From: Mesostigma viride
Taxonomy: Eukaryota; Streptophyta; Mesostigmatophyceae; Mesostigmatales; Mesostigmataceae
Reading direction: 5' to 3'
Length of the DNA stretch: 33,500 nucleotides
Assembly: GCA_009746045.1 (NCBI GenBank)
Contig: RPFO01000667.1
Span: 7,281,046-7,314,545, forward strand
Positions 18,225 through 28,840 of this stretch are shown piece after piece. A model generated the notes under the pieces. It saw nothing but the letters and a program-made list of their open reading frames with translations. It was not told the origin of the DNA and did not search any database. Made by a program: the position numbers and the translations under genes. Position 1 is the first letter of the stretch; the number at the start of each line of letters is the position of its first letter.

Positions 18225-21200
18225 GTAAACTGATCCGCGCTCAACTGGATAAAATGGTTTCCTTCTGCATGTCACTGCTCCGCTTTTTCCCTGCGGCCTG
18301 CCATTTTTTCCCCGCAAATTCAATGCAGGAGGAGCTGGTCAGCTCTGCTGGAAGTGGTGACCTGGCGCGTGTCAGGCACCTGGTGGAGGTCAAGGAGGTG
18401 GACGCGAAAAGCAAGGATTTGGTAAGCGTTCTATTCCCAATGTGAGAACTCTGAGAGCCGCCCTTGTTGTTGTGCTCACTGTGCCAGCAAGCTTTGCTAT
18501 TTCGCCCAGATGCGTACATGGCTGAGATAAGGTGAACAGTTTTCCTTTCGGCTCCATAGGGATGAGGGGCCCAATGCCAGGGGGGAAAGAAACGAAGAAT
18601 GGTAAGGAGAGAGGTGGGGTGTTGGATGGCAGGGATGCATCGTTGGGGTTGGGAGAATGGGAAAGGGAAAATAGGACCAACGGGGTCGGTGAATCAGTGG
18701 GGAGAAAGTTGGAGCAGGTTCAGCAAAGGGCGCACCGGCACTGTCATTGCGGTCCTTTGCGGTGGTTACGTTGGTGTACTGGCCCAGGCATCATGCATGC
18801 AACCAAGTGCATGCGAACCGTTGTTCAAGCAGCTATTTTTGTCTGACCACGCTCCTTGGGGCATCATACTGCGCAAGGTTACTACAGTCATTACCGCGTT
18901 AAGTTGCGATCGACGCCTAAAATTTGGCGTCGCAACTTAACGGTAGAATCAGGCTAGCATCCCACCCCCTCCTCGCACGGACTTCTACACGGCATTCGAC
19001 AGCTTTCGTCAAGCCCGATCAAGGTGCAGCATGATCAAAGCCACCCAAAGTCCATTTTCCTGTTTTTCCATACCCGGTATCTTTTCCTGATTTTTGTGAG
19101 AAAGCCGGGCCAGCTGCCGAAATACAGGCGCCCGAGCCCCGCCGGGTGCAGCCAGCCAGCCGCCACACATTGCGTAAGTGCTTGTCAGATATACTGGTAC
19201 CACAAATATGCCGTCATGTGCGCTCTGCATGCTACTGATGTACTGCAGTCCGCAGGCTGCAAATCAGTCATTGGAATCGCAAGGTTGCATTCGCGCAGAT
19301 TTGCGCTTTTCAGGCGGGGAAGTCCGTCTGCGCGCCAGGGGAGCTTGCGTATTTTGCCGCCTAAAGCCACATGGCGGGTCCGGACTTGGCAAAAAGTGGC
19401 CTCCTGCGGACTTGGCGAAAATGGCCTGACACCTACAAATTGAGTAATTACCACGTTAAGTTGCGATGGCACCGATGCTTAAGTTGCGGTCGCCGCCCAA
19501 ACTTCGGCGGCGCAACTTAACGCGGTAATGCAACCTTAAGAAACGCAACTTAACGCGGTAACGACTGTACATGTCCACGTCCGCGGCAATTAAATGGTCG
19601 AATGCTTTGTAATGGCAATGTGCATGAGCCAATGCTGTCAGCCTTCTGAATGCATCAACGACATTGTAATTACTGGCATTGGGGGGGTTCCTGATTGCCG
19701 GGATGACCCTTCGCGCTGACCTGAGGATGCTGCGTGTTGTGTGCACCTTCCCTTCTTTCGCCTTGCGCTGATGAAAACTAGCGTGGATGTAGCGCGCTCT
19801 ATTGGGCTGCCTTTTGTGGCCAACTGGAGGTGGTCAAGTACCTGGTGGAGGAGAAGGGGATGAAAATCGAGGCCACGGACAATGTGAGTGTCTTGGATGT
19901 TTTATCACGAATTCGAGTTCCCTTATCTGCTTGCTTTCGGATTCCCAATACTGTCACTCCTGATTTGGGGCCTCTGCTTAAAACCAATCTCTTGGCCACT
20001 GTTTATGAATGCTATCCGCTCCGCCAACTTCTTTTGTGCAGGCGGTGGGCTTGGATAAACGGGCATGTGTCTCGTCGCAGGCCTGCTTTGGAAATGGAAT
20101 CCATCTCGTTACTTGTTTGGTGTACCTGCTTTGATGGATGCAGCCGTGACATTGCCTTGCGAATGCTGCTCGCTGTGCAAGACAGGTTGGCGAAAATGGG
20201 CTTCACACCGCTGCTCAACGAGGCCACCTGGAGCTGGTCAAGTACCTGGTAGAAGTCAACGGGACGGTCCTGGACACCAAAGACAACGTAAGCATTTCTC
20301 GGCTACCTCGGTTTTCGGCTGCCGTTTGACATTCCTGCCTGTCTAGCTAGGCGATGTACTGGACCATAATTACTGGACTGTAATTAGCAATATGCCCCGT
20401 CACGTACCCGGCAGGTTTTGCATCTTCCTTCGCCACCCTTTCCCTGCAGCATTGGATGCCTGATAACGCACCACATGGTAGCATATTTTTCTGACGGCAT
20501 ATGTGTCCCAATCAGTTACATACAAGACACCTGCTAAACACCAGACTACGTACGAAGGTGCGCAGAACACGCGGTTGACTTAGCCCCTGCTCATCTTGTC
20601 CCGATAGAAGTATACCGAATGGGGCACAGCAGGGGATGACTTGTCACACCCGCAGTGATAGGTATGGGCGGCATGTTGTAGCCAGTCCACCGGGGTTAAG
20701 ATGTAACCTTCTCACCCCACCCACCTGCACTTATGGCCAGAAGAAGGTCTCTTCCATTGCAGGGGGGGAAACAAAAGGGGCGGGAGCAGGAAAGTGGATG
20801 CGGGAAGGGGATAAGGAGATAAGGACATGGGAAGAGGGTAGGAAGGGTGGCAGCGGCAGCATGTGCAGGGGGGGAAAGGGTGGCGCTGTCAGTGGCTGGG
20901 TTACTACTGTTGGCGGTGGTTTTGCATGGACCGCCATTCTAGTCAGTCCACTAAGCCAATGGCCGCAGAGATACTTGAGGAGGTATAGTGCAGAGACGTT
21001 ACTAATTGTGTCACCACCATAGGAAGCTATTCATGTGCTGGCCAGGGTCTGGGGGCCTGAGCCTTCTGGATGCTGGGCCAGATAAGAAATAGTCCTGTCC
21101 GGTGGGGAAGCTGCATGAACGAGGTACAAACGTTTGTGGTCTGAACATGATGCTTCTGGTTGCTTGCATGCCTTCATTGCCACGTGCTTGCGATTGGTTG

Positions 21201-24200
21201 CCCTCTGCTGATGGGAAGCAGAATGGACGCAATGCGCTGCACTGGGCGGCCCAATATGGCCACCTGAAGGTGGTCAAGTACCTGGTGGAGGAGAAAGGGA
21301 TGAGCGTGGACGCCAAGGACGAGGTAGGTGTTGGCCTGTGCTGCATTGTTACACACTAGAGTTAGAACGGATGGACCTGTGCTTGCCTCTCAACTCCCAG
21401 CTTATTCCGTACCTTGGCGCTTACCTTGGGATGCTGTTGGCTGTGGAGTGGGTTGCTCTTGCTCAAGCCAGCGAGGATACTTGAAGTTGTGCAAAGCATC
21501 TGCATCAACTGAAGTCTCATTTACAAATTGTCAGTGTGTAACCCCAGCGGGCTCCATGACTTGGTGATGCCCTGCGCATGCTGCGTGCTGCGGTTTGCAA
21601 TATGCCCCGTCACGTCCCTGGCAGTTTTTGCATCTTCCTTAGCCACCCTTTCCCTGCAGCATTGGACGCCTGATAACGCACCACATGGTAGCATATTTTT
21701 CTGACACCGTGTGTGTCCCAGTCAGTTATATATAAGTCGCCTGTCAATGACTGCTGAACACCAAACTACGTACAAAGGTGCAGAGAACACGCTGTTGATA
21801 CTTAGCCCCTGCTCATCTTGTCCTTGTAGTAGTATACCGAAAGGGGCACAGAAGAGGATGACTTGTCACACCCGCAGTGATAGGTGTTGGCGGCATGTTG
21901 TAGCCAGTCCACCGGTGTTAAGATTAAGATGTAACCTTCCGACCTCGCAAATCTGCGCTTATGCCCAAAAGGTCTGGCCATTGCAAGGGGGGAGACACAA
22001 GGGCGGGAGCAGGAAAGTATGGATGCGGGAAGGGGATACGAATATGGGAAGAGGGTGGGAAGGGTGGCAGCGGCAGCATGTGCAGGGGGGGAAAGGGTGG
22101 CGCTGTCAGTGGCTGGGTTACTACTGTTGGCGTTGGTTTGCATGGACCGCCATTCTAGTCGGTCCCCTAAGCCAATGGCTGCAGAAATACTTGAGGAGTT
22201 GTAGCACAGGGACGTTACTAATTGTGTCACCGCCATAGGAAGCTAATTCATGTGCTGGCCAGGGTCTAGGGGCCTGAGACCCCTGGATGCTGGGACAGCT
22301 TTCGTCAAGCCCGATCAAGGTGCAGCATGATCAAAGCCACCCAAAGTCCATTTTCCTGTTTTTCCATACCCGGTATCTTTTCCTGATTTTTGTGAGAAAG
22401 CCGGGCCAGCTGCCGAAATACAGGCGCCCGAGCCCCGCCGGGTGCAGCCAGCCAGCCGCCACGCAGTGCGTGAGTGCCTGTCAGATTTACTGGTACCACA
22501 AATGTGCCGTCATGTGCGCTCTGCATGCTACTGATGTACCGCAGTCCGCAGGCTGCAAATCAGTAATTGGGATCGCAAGGTTGCATTCGCGCAGATTTGC
22601 GCTTTTCAGGCGGGGACGTCCGTGTGCGCGCCAGGGGAGCTTGCGTATTTTGCCGCCTAAAGCCACATAGCGGGTCCGGACTTGGCAAAAAGTGGCCTCC
22701 TGCGGACTTGGCGAAAATGGCCTGACACCTACAAACTGAGTCATTACTGCGTTAAGTTGCGGTGGTACCGATACTTAGGTTGCGGTCGCCGCCCAAACTT
22801 AGGCGGCGCAACTTAACGCGGTGACGCAACCTTAAGAAACGCAACTTAACGCGGTAACGACTGTACATGTCCACGTCCATGGCAATAAAATGGTCGAATG
22901 CTTTGTAATGGCAATGTGCATGAGCCAATGCTGTCAGCCTTCTGAATGCATCAACGACATTGTAATTACTAGCATTGAGGGGGTTCCTGATTGCCGGGAT
23001 GACCCTTTGAGCTGACCTGAGGATGCTGCGTGTTGTGTGCACCTTCCCTTCTTTCGCCTTGTGCTGATGAAAACTAGCGTGGACGTAGCGCACTCCATTG
23101 GGCTGCCTTTTGTGGCCACCTGGAGGTGGTCAAGTACCTGGTGGAGGAGAAGGGGATGAAAATCGAGGCCACGGACAATGTGAGTGTCTTGGATGTTTTA
23201 TCACGAATTCGAGTTCCCTTATCTGCTTGCTTTCGGATTCCCAATACTGTCACTCCTGATTTGGGGCCTCTGCTTAAAACCAATCTCTTGGCCACTGTTT
23301 ATGAATGCTATCCGCTCCGCCAACTTCTTTTGTGCAGGCGGTGGGCTTGGATAAACGGGCATGTGTCTCGTCGCAGGCCTGCTTTGGAAATGGAATCCAT
23401 CTCGTTACTTGTTTGGTGTACCTGCTTTGATGGATGCAGCCGTGACATTGCCTTGCGAATGCTGCTCGCTGTGCAAGACAGGTTGGCGAAAATGGGCTTC
23501 ACACCGCTGCTCAACGAGGCCACCTGGAGCTGGTCAAGTACCTGGTAGAAGTCAACGGGACGGTCCTGGACACCAAAGACAACGTAAGCATTTCTCGGCT
23601 ACCTCGGTTTTCGGCTGCCGTTTGACATTCCTGCCTGTCTAGCTAGGCGATGTACTGGACCATAATTACTGGACTGTAATTAGCAATATGCCCCGTCACG
23701 TACCCGGCAGGTTTTGCATCTTCCTTCGCCACCCTTTCCCTGCAGCATTGGATGCCTGATAACGCACCACATGGTAGCATATTTTTCTGACGGCATATGT
23801 GTCCCAATCAGTTACATACAAGACACCTGCTAAACACCAGACTACGTACGAAGGTGCGCAGAACACGCGGTTGACTTAGCCCCTGCTCATCTTGTCCCGA
23901 TAGAAGTATACCGAATGGGGCACAGCAGGGGATGACTTGTCACACCCGCAGTGATAGGTATGGGCGGCATGTTGTAGCCAGTCCACCGGGGTTAAGATGT
24001 AACCTTCTCACCTCACCCACCTGCACTTATGGCCAGAAGAAGGTCTCTTCCATTGCAGGGGGGGAAACAAAAGGGGCGGGAGCAGGAAAGTGGATGCGGG
24101 AAGGGGATAAGGAGATAAGGACATGGGAAGAGAGTGGGAAGGGTGGCAGCGGCAGCATGTGCAGGGGGTAAAGGGTGGCGCTGTCAGTGGCTGGGTTACT

Positions 24201-27200
24201 ACTGTTGGCGGTGGTTTTGCATGGACCGCCATTCTAGTCAGTCCACTAAGCCAATGGCCGCAGAGATACTTGAGGAGGTATAGTGCAGAGACGTTACTAA
24301 TTGTGTCACCACCATAGGAAGCTATTCATGTGCCGGCCAGGGTCTAGGGGCCTGAGCCTTCTGGATGCTGGGCCAGATGAGGATTAGTCCTGTCCGGTGG
24401 GGAAGCCGCATGAATGAGGTACAAACGTTTGTGGTCTGAATAGGATGTTTCTGGTTGCTTGCATGCCTTCATCGCCACGTGCTTGGCATTGTTTGCCCTC
24501 TGCTGATGGGAAGCAGAATGAACGCAATGCGCTGCACTGGGCCGCCTACAATGGTCACCTGGAGGTGGTCAAGTACCTGGTTGAGGAGAAGGGGATGGAC
24601 GTGGACGCCAAGGACGAGGTAGGTGTTGGGCTGTGCTTAGCTCGGACACACTAGATGTAGAACCAATCGACCTGTGCTTGCCTCTCAACTCCCAGCTTAT
24701 TCCGTACCTTGGCGCTTACCTTGGGATGCTGTTGGCTGTGGAGTGGGTTTCTCTTGCTCAAGACAGCGAAGATAGTTGAAGTTGTACAAAGCATCTGCAT
24801 CAACTGAAGTCTCATTTACAACTTGTCAGTGTGTAACCCCAGCGGGCTCCATGACTTGGTGATGACCTGCGCATGCTGTGTGCTGCGTTTTGCAATGTGC
24901 CCCGTCACGTACTCGGCAGTTTTTGCATCAACCTTAGCCACCTTTTCCCTGCAGCATTGGACGCCTGATAACGCACCACATGGTAGCATATTTTTCTGAC
25001 ACCGTTTGTGCCCCAATCAGTTACATATAAGACACCTGCTGAACACCAAGTACGTACAAAGGTGCACAGAAGAGGATGACTTGTCACACCCGCACTTATA
25101 GGTACGGGCGGCGTGTTGTAGCCAGCCCACCAGTGCTAAAATGTTACCTTCTTACCTCGCCCACCTGCGCTTATGGCCAGAAGAAGGTCTCTGCCATCGC
25201 AGGGGGGGAGACAAAAGGGGCGGGAGCAGGAAAGTATGGATGTGGGAAGGGGATAAGGAGATAAGGACATGGGAAGAGGGTGGGAAGGGTGGCAGCGGCA
25301 GCATGTGCAGGCAGGGAAATGGTGTTGCTGTCAGTGGCTGGGTTACTACTGTTGGCGGTGGTTTTGTATGGACCGCCGTTCTAGTCAGTCCCCTAAGCCA
25401 ATGGCTGCAGAAATACTGGAGCAGTTATAGCACGGAGACGTTACTTATTGTGTCACCGCCATAGGAAGCTTCTTCATGTGCTGGCCAGGGTCTAGGGGCC
25501 TGAGCCTTCTCGATGCTGGGCCAGATAAGGAATGTTCCTGTCCGGTAAGGAAGCCGCATGAATGAGGTCCAAACGTCTGTGGTCTGAACATGAAATGTTT
25601 CTGGTTGCTTGCATGCCTTCATTGCCACGTGCTTGGCTCATTTTACCGTCTGCCGATGCGAAGCAGAATGAAGGCAATGCGCTGCACTGGGCCGCCGGAA
25701 AAGGACGACTGGAGGTGGTCAAGTACCTGGTGGAGGAGAAAGGGATGAGCTTGGATGCCAAGGACAAGGTAGGTGTTGGGCTGTGCTGCGTTTTTACACA
25801 CTAGATTTAGAACCGATCGACCTGTGCTTGCCTCAACTCCCAGCTTATTCCATACCTTGGCGCTTAACTTGGGATGCTGTTGGCCTCGGTGTGGGTTGCT
25901 CTTGCTCAAGACAGCGAGGATACTTGAAGTTGTGCAAAGCATCTGCATCAACTGAAGTCTCATTTACAACTTGTCAGTGTGTAACCCCAGCGGGCTCCAT
26001 GACTTGGTGATGACCTGGGCATGCTGCGTGCTGCGTTTTGGATCCCCGGCCTTGCGTGAAACAGTATGAGCAGACACCGCTTCATCGAGCTGCTTGGGAA
26101 GGCCACCTGGAGGTGGTCAAGTACCTGGTGGAGGACAAGGGGATGGATATCAACACCAAGGGCCAGGTAAGTGTCCTGCCAGGCTTGAGGAAGCAGATAG
26201 AGGACTTTCTCTCCTTCTTGGATTGGAAATGCTTCTTGGATGCCTTGACACGGCTTTGTGGATGCATTCACGGCTATCTGTGGTCTCATCCCCATTTTTG
26301 TGCAAAATCAGGTCGGGCAGAATGCGCTTCACTACGCTGCTCAGGACGGCAACCTGCAGCTGGTCAAGTACCTGGTGGAGGACAAGGGGATGAATGTCAA
26401 CATCAAGGACAATGTAAGTGCATGGGCATAATTGCAAAGCCCATAGGCAGCTGTCCAGTCGACTCTGTGCTTGCTTTGGGTGGCTGACCTCCTGCTGTGT
26501 AGGAAGTACATGGCATCTTACCGAGTCACGTGTCTAACAGTATGCATGGCAAAAGAAAAGTTGGGAAATCTGGTTAAGATCACTCAGCTCCCAAGAAGAC
26601 CAGCATTTGATTGAATACAATAAGTGGAGCCCTGCCACAAATGCAGCAGTTAACAGTGGCCTTAAGGTTTCTCAATCCGCACGCGGAAGCAAGAAGCCTC
26701 CAGGGTGGGAGGGAGGGGAAAGAAACAATTGCGGATCATTGCCTGCCTAGCTTGCTTAAGGCATGGCCCGCCGACACACAAGCTAACATCATCCTAAATT
26801 AATTAACACCGGCATGCGTCACACGCCGGCCTGAACAGTGCTGAAAACGCCACTACAAACAACGTGGCCACGCACCCCCAGGCTAGTGCGTTAACCGTAC
26901 AGGTAGTTGTACAAGGTTCCCAAGACTGACAAACATAAAACTCGCCCATCGACCCCTTGGGCCGGTCCGAATCCACTATACAATAATTAATCACGACTCA
27001 CTAAAGAACCCAAATCAGTCAAAGATTCGTTAAGCAACCAGCCGACCCTACAGGTCCCCACCTAACCTCAGCTGTTGCAACCAAACACGAATCTTTGCAA
27101 GCAAGTCGTATAAAACCTACAATTAATTTTCTCGGACCGCTAATTAATAGCCACCGACCCTTATAAACAACCGGGTCATCCAAGGAAAATTCGGGCGAGC

Positions 27201-28840
27201 AGGAAACCCTTGGTACAGATCGAATTAGTCAGCCCATGTCCCAGACAGCCTTCCACATCCAGGCCAAGGCATGGCGGCCTTATCTTTCCCGCATGCGTTA
27301 ATTGAACTATATTCAGAGAAAACCGATGCCATGCACTAACCCTGCAACCGCTTTAGATGGGAAATAGGCACAACATGTTCGGCCCATTTGTCCTGTTGAT
27401 GTCATTTTCTTCACACTTTTTTGCATGGCAAAGTTTCTTTTGTTTCTGCTGGGTGTTGTATGGAGGACAGGAATTGAAACTTTGTCAATCGGGTAAAGAA
27501 GGTGATATTCCTGATTTCATCACATGGGACCCAAGCGGTATTTCCTCAAAGTGTTGTTGTCCGCAGCAGCTCGTGCGCAAGTTCTTGTAATGCCATATTG
27601 GCGTGTGCAGCATCCATGAAGCACTTATGTCTGCCAGCTCTTGCATATGCAACTTCTTGAAATCTGCTAACTGTACAACCGCTCTATTCTGTGGCAAGAT
27701 TGTGACATGGTGTTAATCTCGCAAGAGTGGCCAAGGGCCACACCATCATCATCATCACTCATCCACATTAGGCTCAAGTTGTCGAGGAAGAACACGGCAA
27801 CATGCCAGCCAAACTGCAGCTGCTAGAGATAGCTGACATGAAGATAATCTCGCAAGAGTGGCCAGTAAACAGGCCACACCATCATCATAATTACTCATCT
27901 GCTTTAGGCTCGAGTGGTGTACAGGAAACAGGGCAACATGCCCTGCCAGCCAAACTGCAGCTGCAAGAATTAACTTTGATGGGGCATGCTGTCTATCATT
28001 GTGCCACGCACAGGCAAAGACCCCGCTGTTTCTGGTGTCAAGACGATCATTTGTCAACCCGGAGTTCCCCAGGCGCCCCTTACACAACCTATCTCCCTAG
28101 CACACCGCACATTTCATGCCCCTGATGTGCCTTTCTGCCGCAAATCATCCTACCACACACAGCTTGGCAGGACACCCCTGGGGCATGCCGAGGGCATCAA
28201 GCATGTAGACGTGGTGCACTTCCTGCGTGAGGCCAAAGGGAAGGCGGAGCAGCAAGCGGCCGAAGAGGCCAGAGGGAAGGCGGAGCAGCAAGCGGCGGAA
28301 GAGGCAAAAGGGAAGGCGGAGCAGCAAGCGGCGGAAGAGGCCAAAGGGAAGGCGGAGCAGCAAGCGCCGGAAGAGGCCCAAGGGAAGGCGGAGCAGCAAG
28401 CGCCGGAAGAGGCCAAAGGGAAGGCAGAGCAGCAAGCGGCGGAAGAGGCCAAAGGGAAGGCGGAGCAGCAAGCGCCGGAAGAGGCCACAGCGAAGGCGAA
28501 GCAGCAAGTGGCGGAAGAGGCCAAAGGGAAGGTGGAGCAGCAAGCGGCGAGAGAGGCCAAAGGGAAGGCGGAGCAGCAAGCGGCGGAAGAGGCCAAGCAG
28601 GATGTGGTGAGTCTTGCCGAAAAGCTTGGCCGCTTTGAGCCTTTGCGCAATCTAGAGGCAGGAAAGGTAAGGAAACTATCTGGAGCGACAGGGGCCACGA
28701 GACACACAAAACAGGAAAGCCTTACCCAGAGGAAGCAGAGTCGAAGCAGCTTGGCAGGCTTAACGGTTTGCCAGGTTACATTGCCATGCTGGCGAACCTG
28801 TATTAGTATTATCATTTTGTTATTATTCGGGGTTCTCTGA
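18045..28840 (+). CDS. Ankyrin-repeat protein, paralogue D (multi-exon, 3' end altered)
   Basis: Exons: 18045-18224, 18329-18421, 19782-19883, 20186-20287, 21222-21323, 23078-23179, 23482-23583, 24517-24618, 25667-25768, 26065-26166, 26312-26413 and 28163-28606. The coding part is about 545 residues: a 60-residue N-terminus, eleven ankyrin repeats (most of the four genes) and ten 12-residue units. The alpha-beta-gamma cassette trio is present twice through a 3,296-bp tandem duplication. After the conserved gtgagt at 28607, similarity to A and C stops near 28799, before the SSDQ terminal exon, so D either reads through to a stop at 28838-28840 or uses an unknown exon further on. Its introns host a miniature transposon and a 753-bp insertion. 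Confidence 0.72.
18329..18421 (+). CDS. Gene D first ankyrin exon
   Basis: 31 codons beginning EELVSSAGSGDLARV and ending AKSKDL. The donor is a standard gtaagc, in contrast to GC in A and C. Confidence 0.75.
18885..19567 (+). mobile_element. Pogo/Tc1-like miniature inverted-repeat element (MITE), copy 1
   Basis: 683 bp bounded by inverted repeats. The left end is CAGTCATTACCGCGTTAAGT (18885 onward); the right end is its complement with one mismatch, ending ACGACTG at 19567. A TA dinucleotide lies outside each end, as expected for the TA target duplication of Tc1/mariner elements, and CAGT-type termini fit the pogo/Tigger branch. TTAAGTTGCG recurs inside in both orientations, giving subterminal hairpins at about 18891-18942 and 19444-19520. 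No transposase is encoded. Confidence 0.75.
19782..19883 (+). CDS. Gene D ankyrin exon, class alpha (first)
   Basis: 34 codons beginning [17 protein letters not shown] and ending MKIEATDN. Acceptor aactag, donor gtgagt. Confidence 0.75.
20186..20287 (+). CDS. Gene D ankyrin exon, class beta (first)
   Basis: 34 codons beginning [17 protein letters not shown] and ending NGTVLDTKDN. GLH replaces ALH. Acceptor agacag, donor gtaagc. Confidence 0.8.
20389..21221 (+). repeat. Gamma intron unit, copy 3
   Basis: Same unit as 1781-2654, with its purine tract at about 20760-20880. Confidence 0.7.
21222..21323 (+). CDS. Gene D ankyrin exon, class gamma (first)
   Basis: 34 codons beginning NGRNALHWAAQYGHLKV and ending MSVDAKDE. 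Acceptor gaagcag, donor gtaggt. Confidence 0.8.
21598..22293 (+). repeat. Gamma intron unit, copy 4, lacking its exon
   Basis: Breaks off at the duplication junction (about 22293), where MITE sequence begins, before the gamma exon that such a unit normally precedes. Purine tract at about 21985-22095. Confidence 0.7.
22294..22863 (+). mobile_element. MITE copy 2, left end missing
   Basis: Begins at the base matching 18998 of copy 1 and ends at the same right terminus (ACGACTG, then TA). The left inverted repeat is absent because copying began inside the element, so this copy arose by segmental duplication and not by transposition. Confidence 0.8.
23078..23179 (+). CDS. Gene D ankyrin exon, class alpha (second)
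   Basis: 34 codons beginning RGRSALHWAAFCGHLEV and ending MKIEATDN. Closer to the ankyrin consensus (ALHW) than its duplicate at 19782 (ALYW). Donor gtgagt. Confidence 0.75.
23482..23583 (+). CDS. Gene D ankyrin exon, class beta (second)
   Basis: Identical by eye to exon 20186, including GLH. It lies within the unchanged tract of the tandem duplication. Confidence 0.8.
23685..24516 (+). repeat. Gamma intron unit, copy 5
   Basis: Partner of 20389-21221. Purine tract at about 24057-24170. Confidence 0.7.
24517..24618 (+). CDS. Gene D ankyrin exon, class gamma (second)
   Basis: 34 codons beginning NERNALHWAAYNGHLEV and ending MDVDAKDE. Acceptor gaagcag, donor gtaggt. Confidence 0.8.
24893..25666 (+). 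repeat. Gamma intron unit, copy 6
   Basis: Most like copy 2 in gene A (3898-4784), without the 112-bp duplication. Purine tract at about 25200-25315. Confidence 0.7.
25667..25768 (+). CDS. Gene D ankyrin exon, class gamma (third)
   Basis: 34 codons beginning NEGNALHWAAGKGRLEV and ending MSLDAKDK. Counterpart of exon 4785 in A. Acceptor gaagcag, donor gtaggt. Confidence 0.8.
26065..26166 (+). CDS. Gene D ankyrin exon, class delta
   Basis: 34 codons beginning YEQTPLHRAAWEGHLEV and ending MDINTKGQ. Acceptor aaacag, donor gtaagt. Confidence 0.8.
26312..26413 (+). CDS. Gene D ankyrin exon, class epsilon
   Basis: 34 codons beginning [17 protein letters not shown] and ending MNVNIKDN. Acceptor aatcag, donor gtaagt. 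Confidence 0.8.
26575..27327 (+). mobile_element. 753-bp insertion of unknown type in the last intron of gene D
   Basis: A and C read continuously from aatctggt into gccatga. In D these are separated by 753 bp with no similarity elsewhere in the window. It is relatively AT-rich in places (repeated aattaatt), has TATA-like motifs near 27109 and 27169 and an 11-bp inverted repeat (27020-27030 with 27087-27097). I see no terminal repeats or target duplication, so the class is open: solo LTR, non-autonomous element or filler DNA. Confidence 0.6.
27328..28162 (+). repeat. Remainder of last gene D intron, paralogous to genes A and C
   Basis: Contains the conserved open stretch (about 27455-27590) and the pair of elements of about 130 bp (from about 27714 and 27846). 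Confidence 0.65.
28163..28606 (+). CDS. Gene D long exon: ankyrin half-repeat plus ten 12-residue repeats
   Basis: Begins LGRTPLGHAEGIKHVDV after cacacag. It has ten units, four of them with APEE or VAEE in place of AAEE, ending AKQDV before gtgagt at 28607. Beyond the donor the frame stays open to 28840, unlike A and C, which stop 13 codons on. Confidence 0.75.

Larger units (their letters stand above)
18998..22293 (+). repeat. 3,296-bp tandem duplication, first copy
   Basis: Starts inside the MITE and carries exons 19782, 20186 and 21222. The second copy begins at 22294. Aligned positions differ by 3,296 (for example 19782/23078 and 20186/23482). I see no difference between about 19,835 and 20,715 and its partner, while both flanks have scattered changes. 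Confidence 0.85.

Noticed and set aside
19024-19443. Open frame of about 139 codons inside the MITE (also 22287-22670)
   Set aside because: No transposase motifs; it crosses the element's non-coding core and differs in length between the two copies.
28227-28610. Plus-strand frame rich in [11 protein letters not shown]
   Set aside because: Alternate frame of the same minisatellite; it does not join any ankyrin exon in phase.
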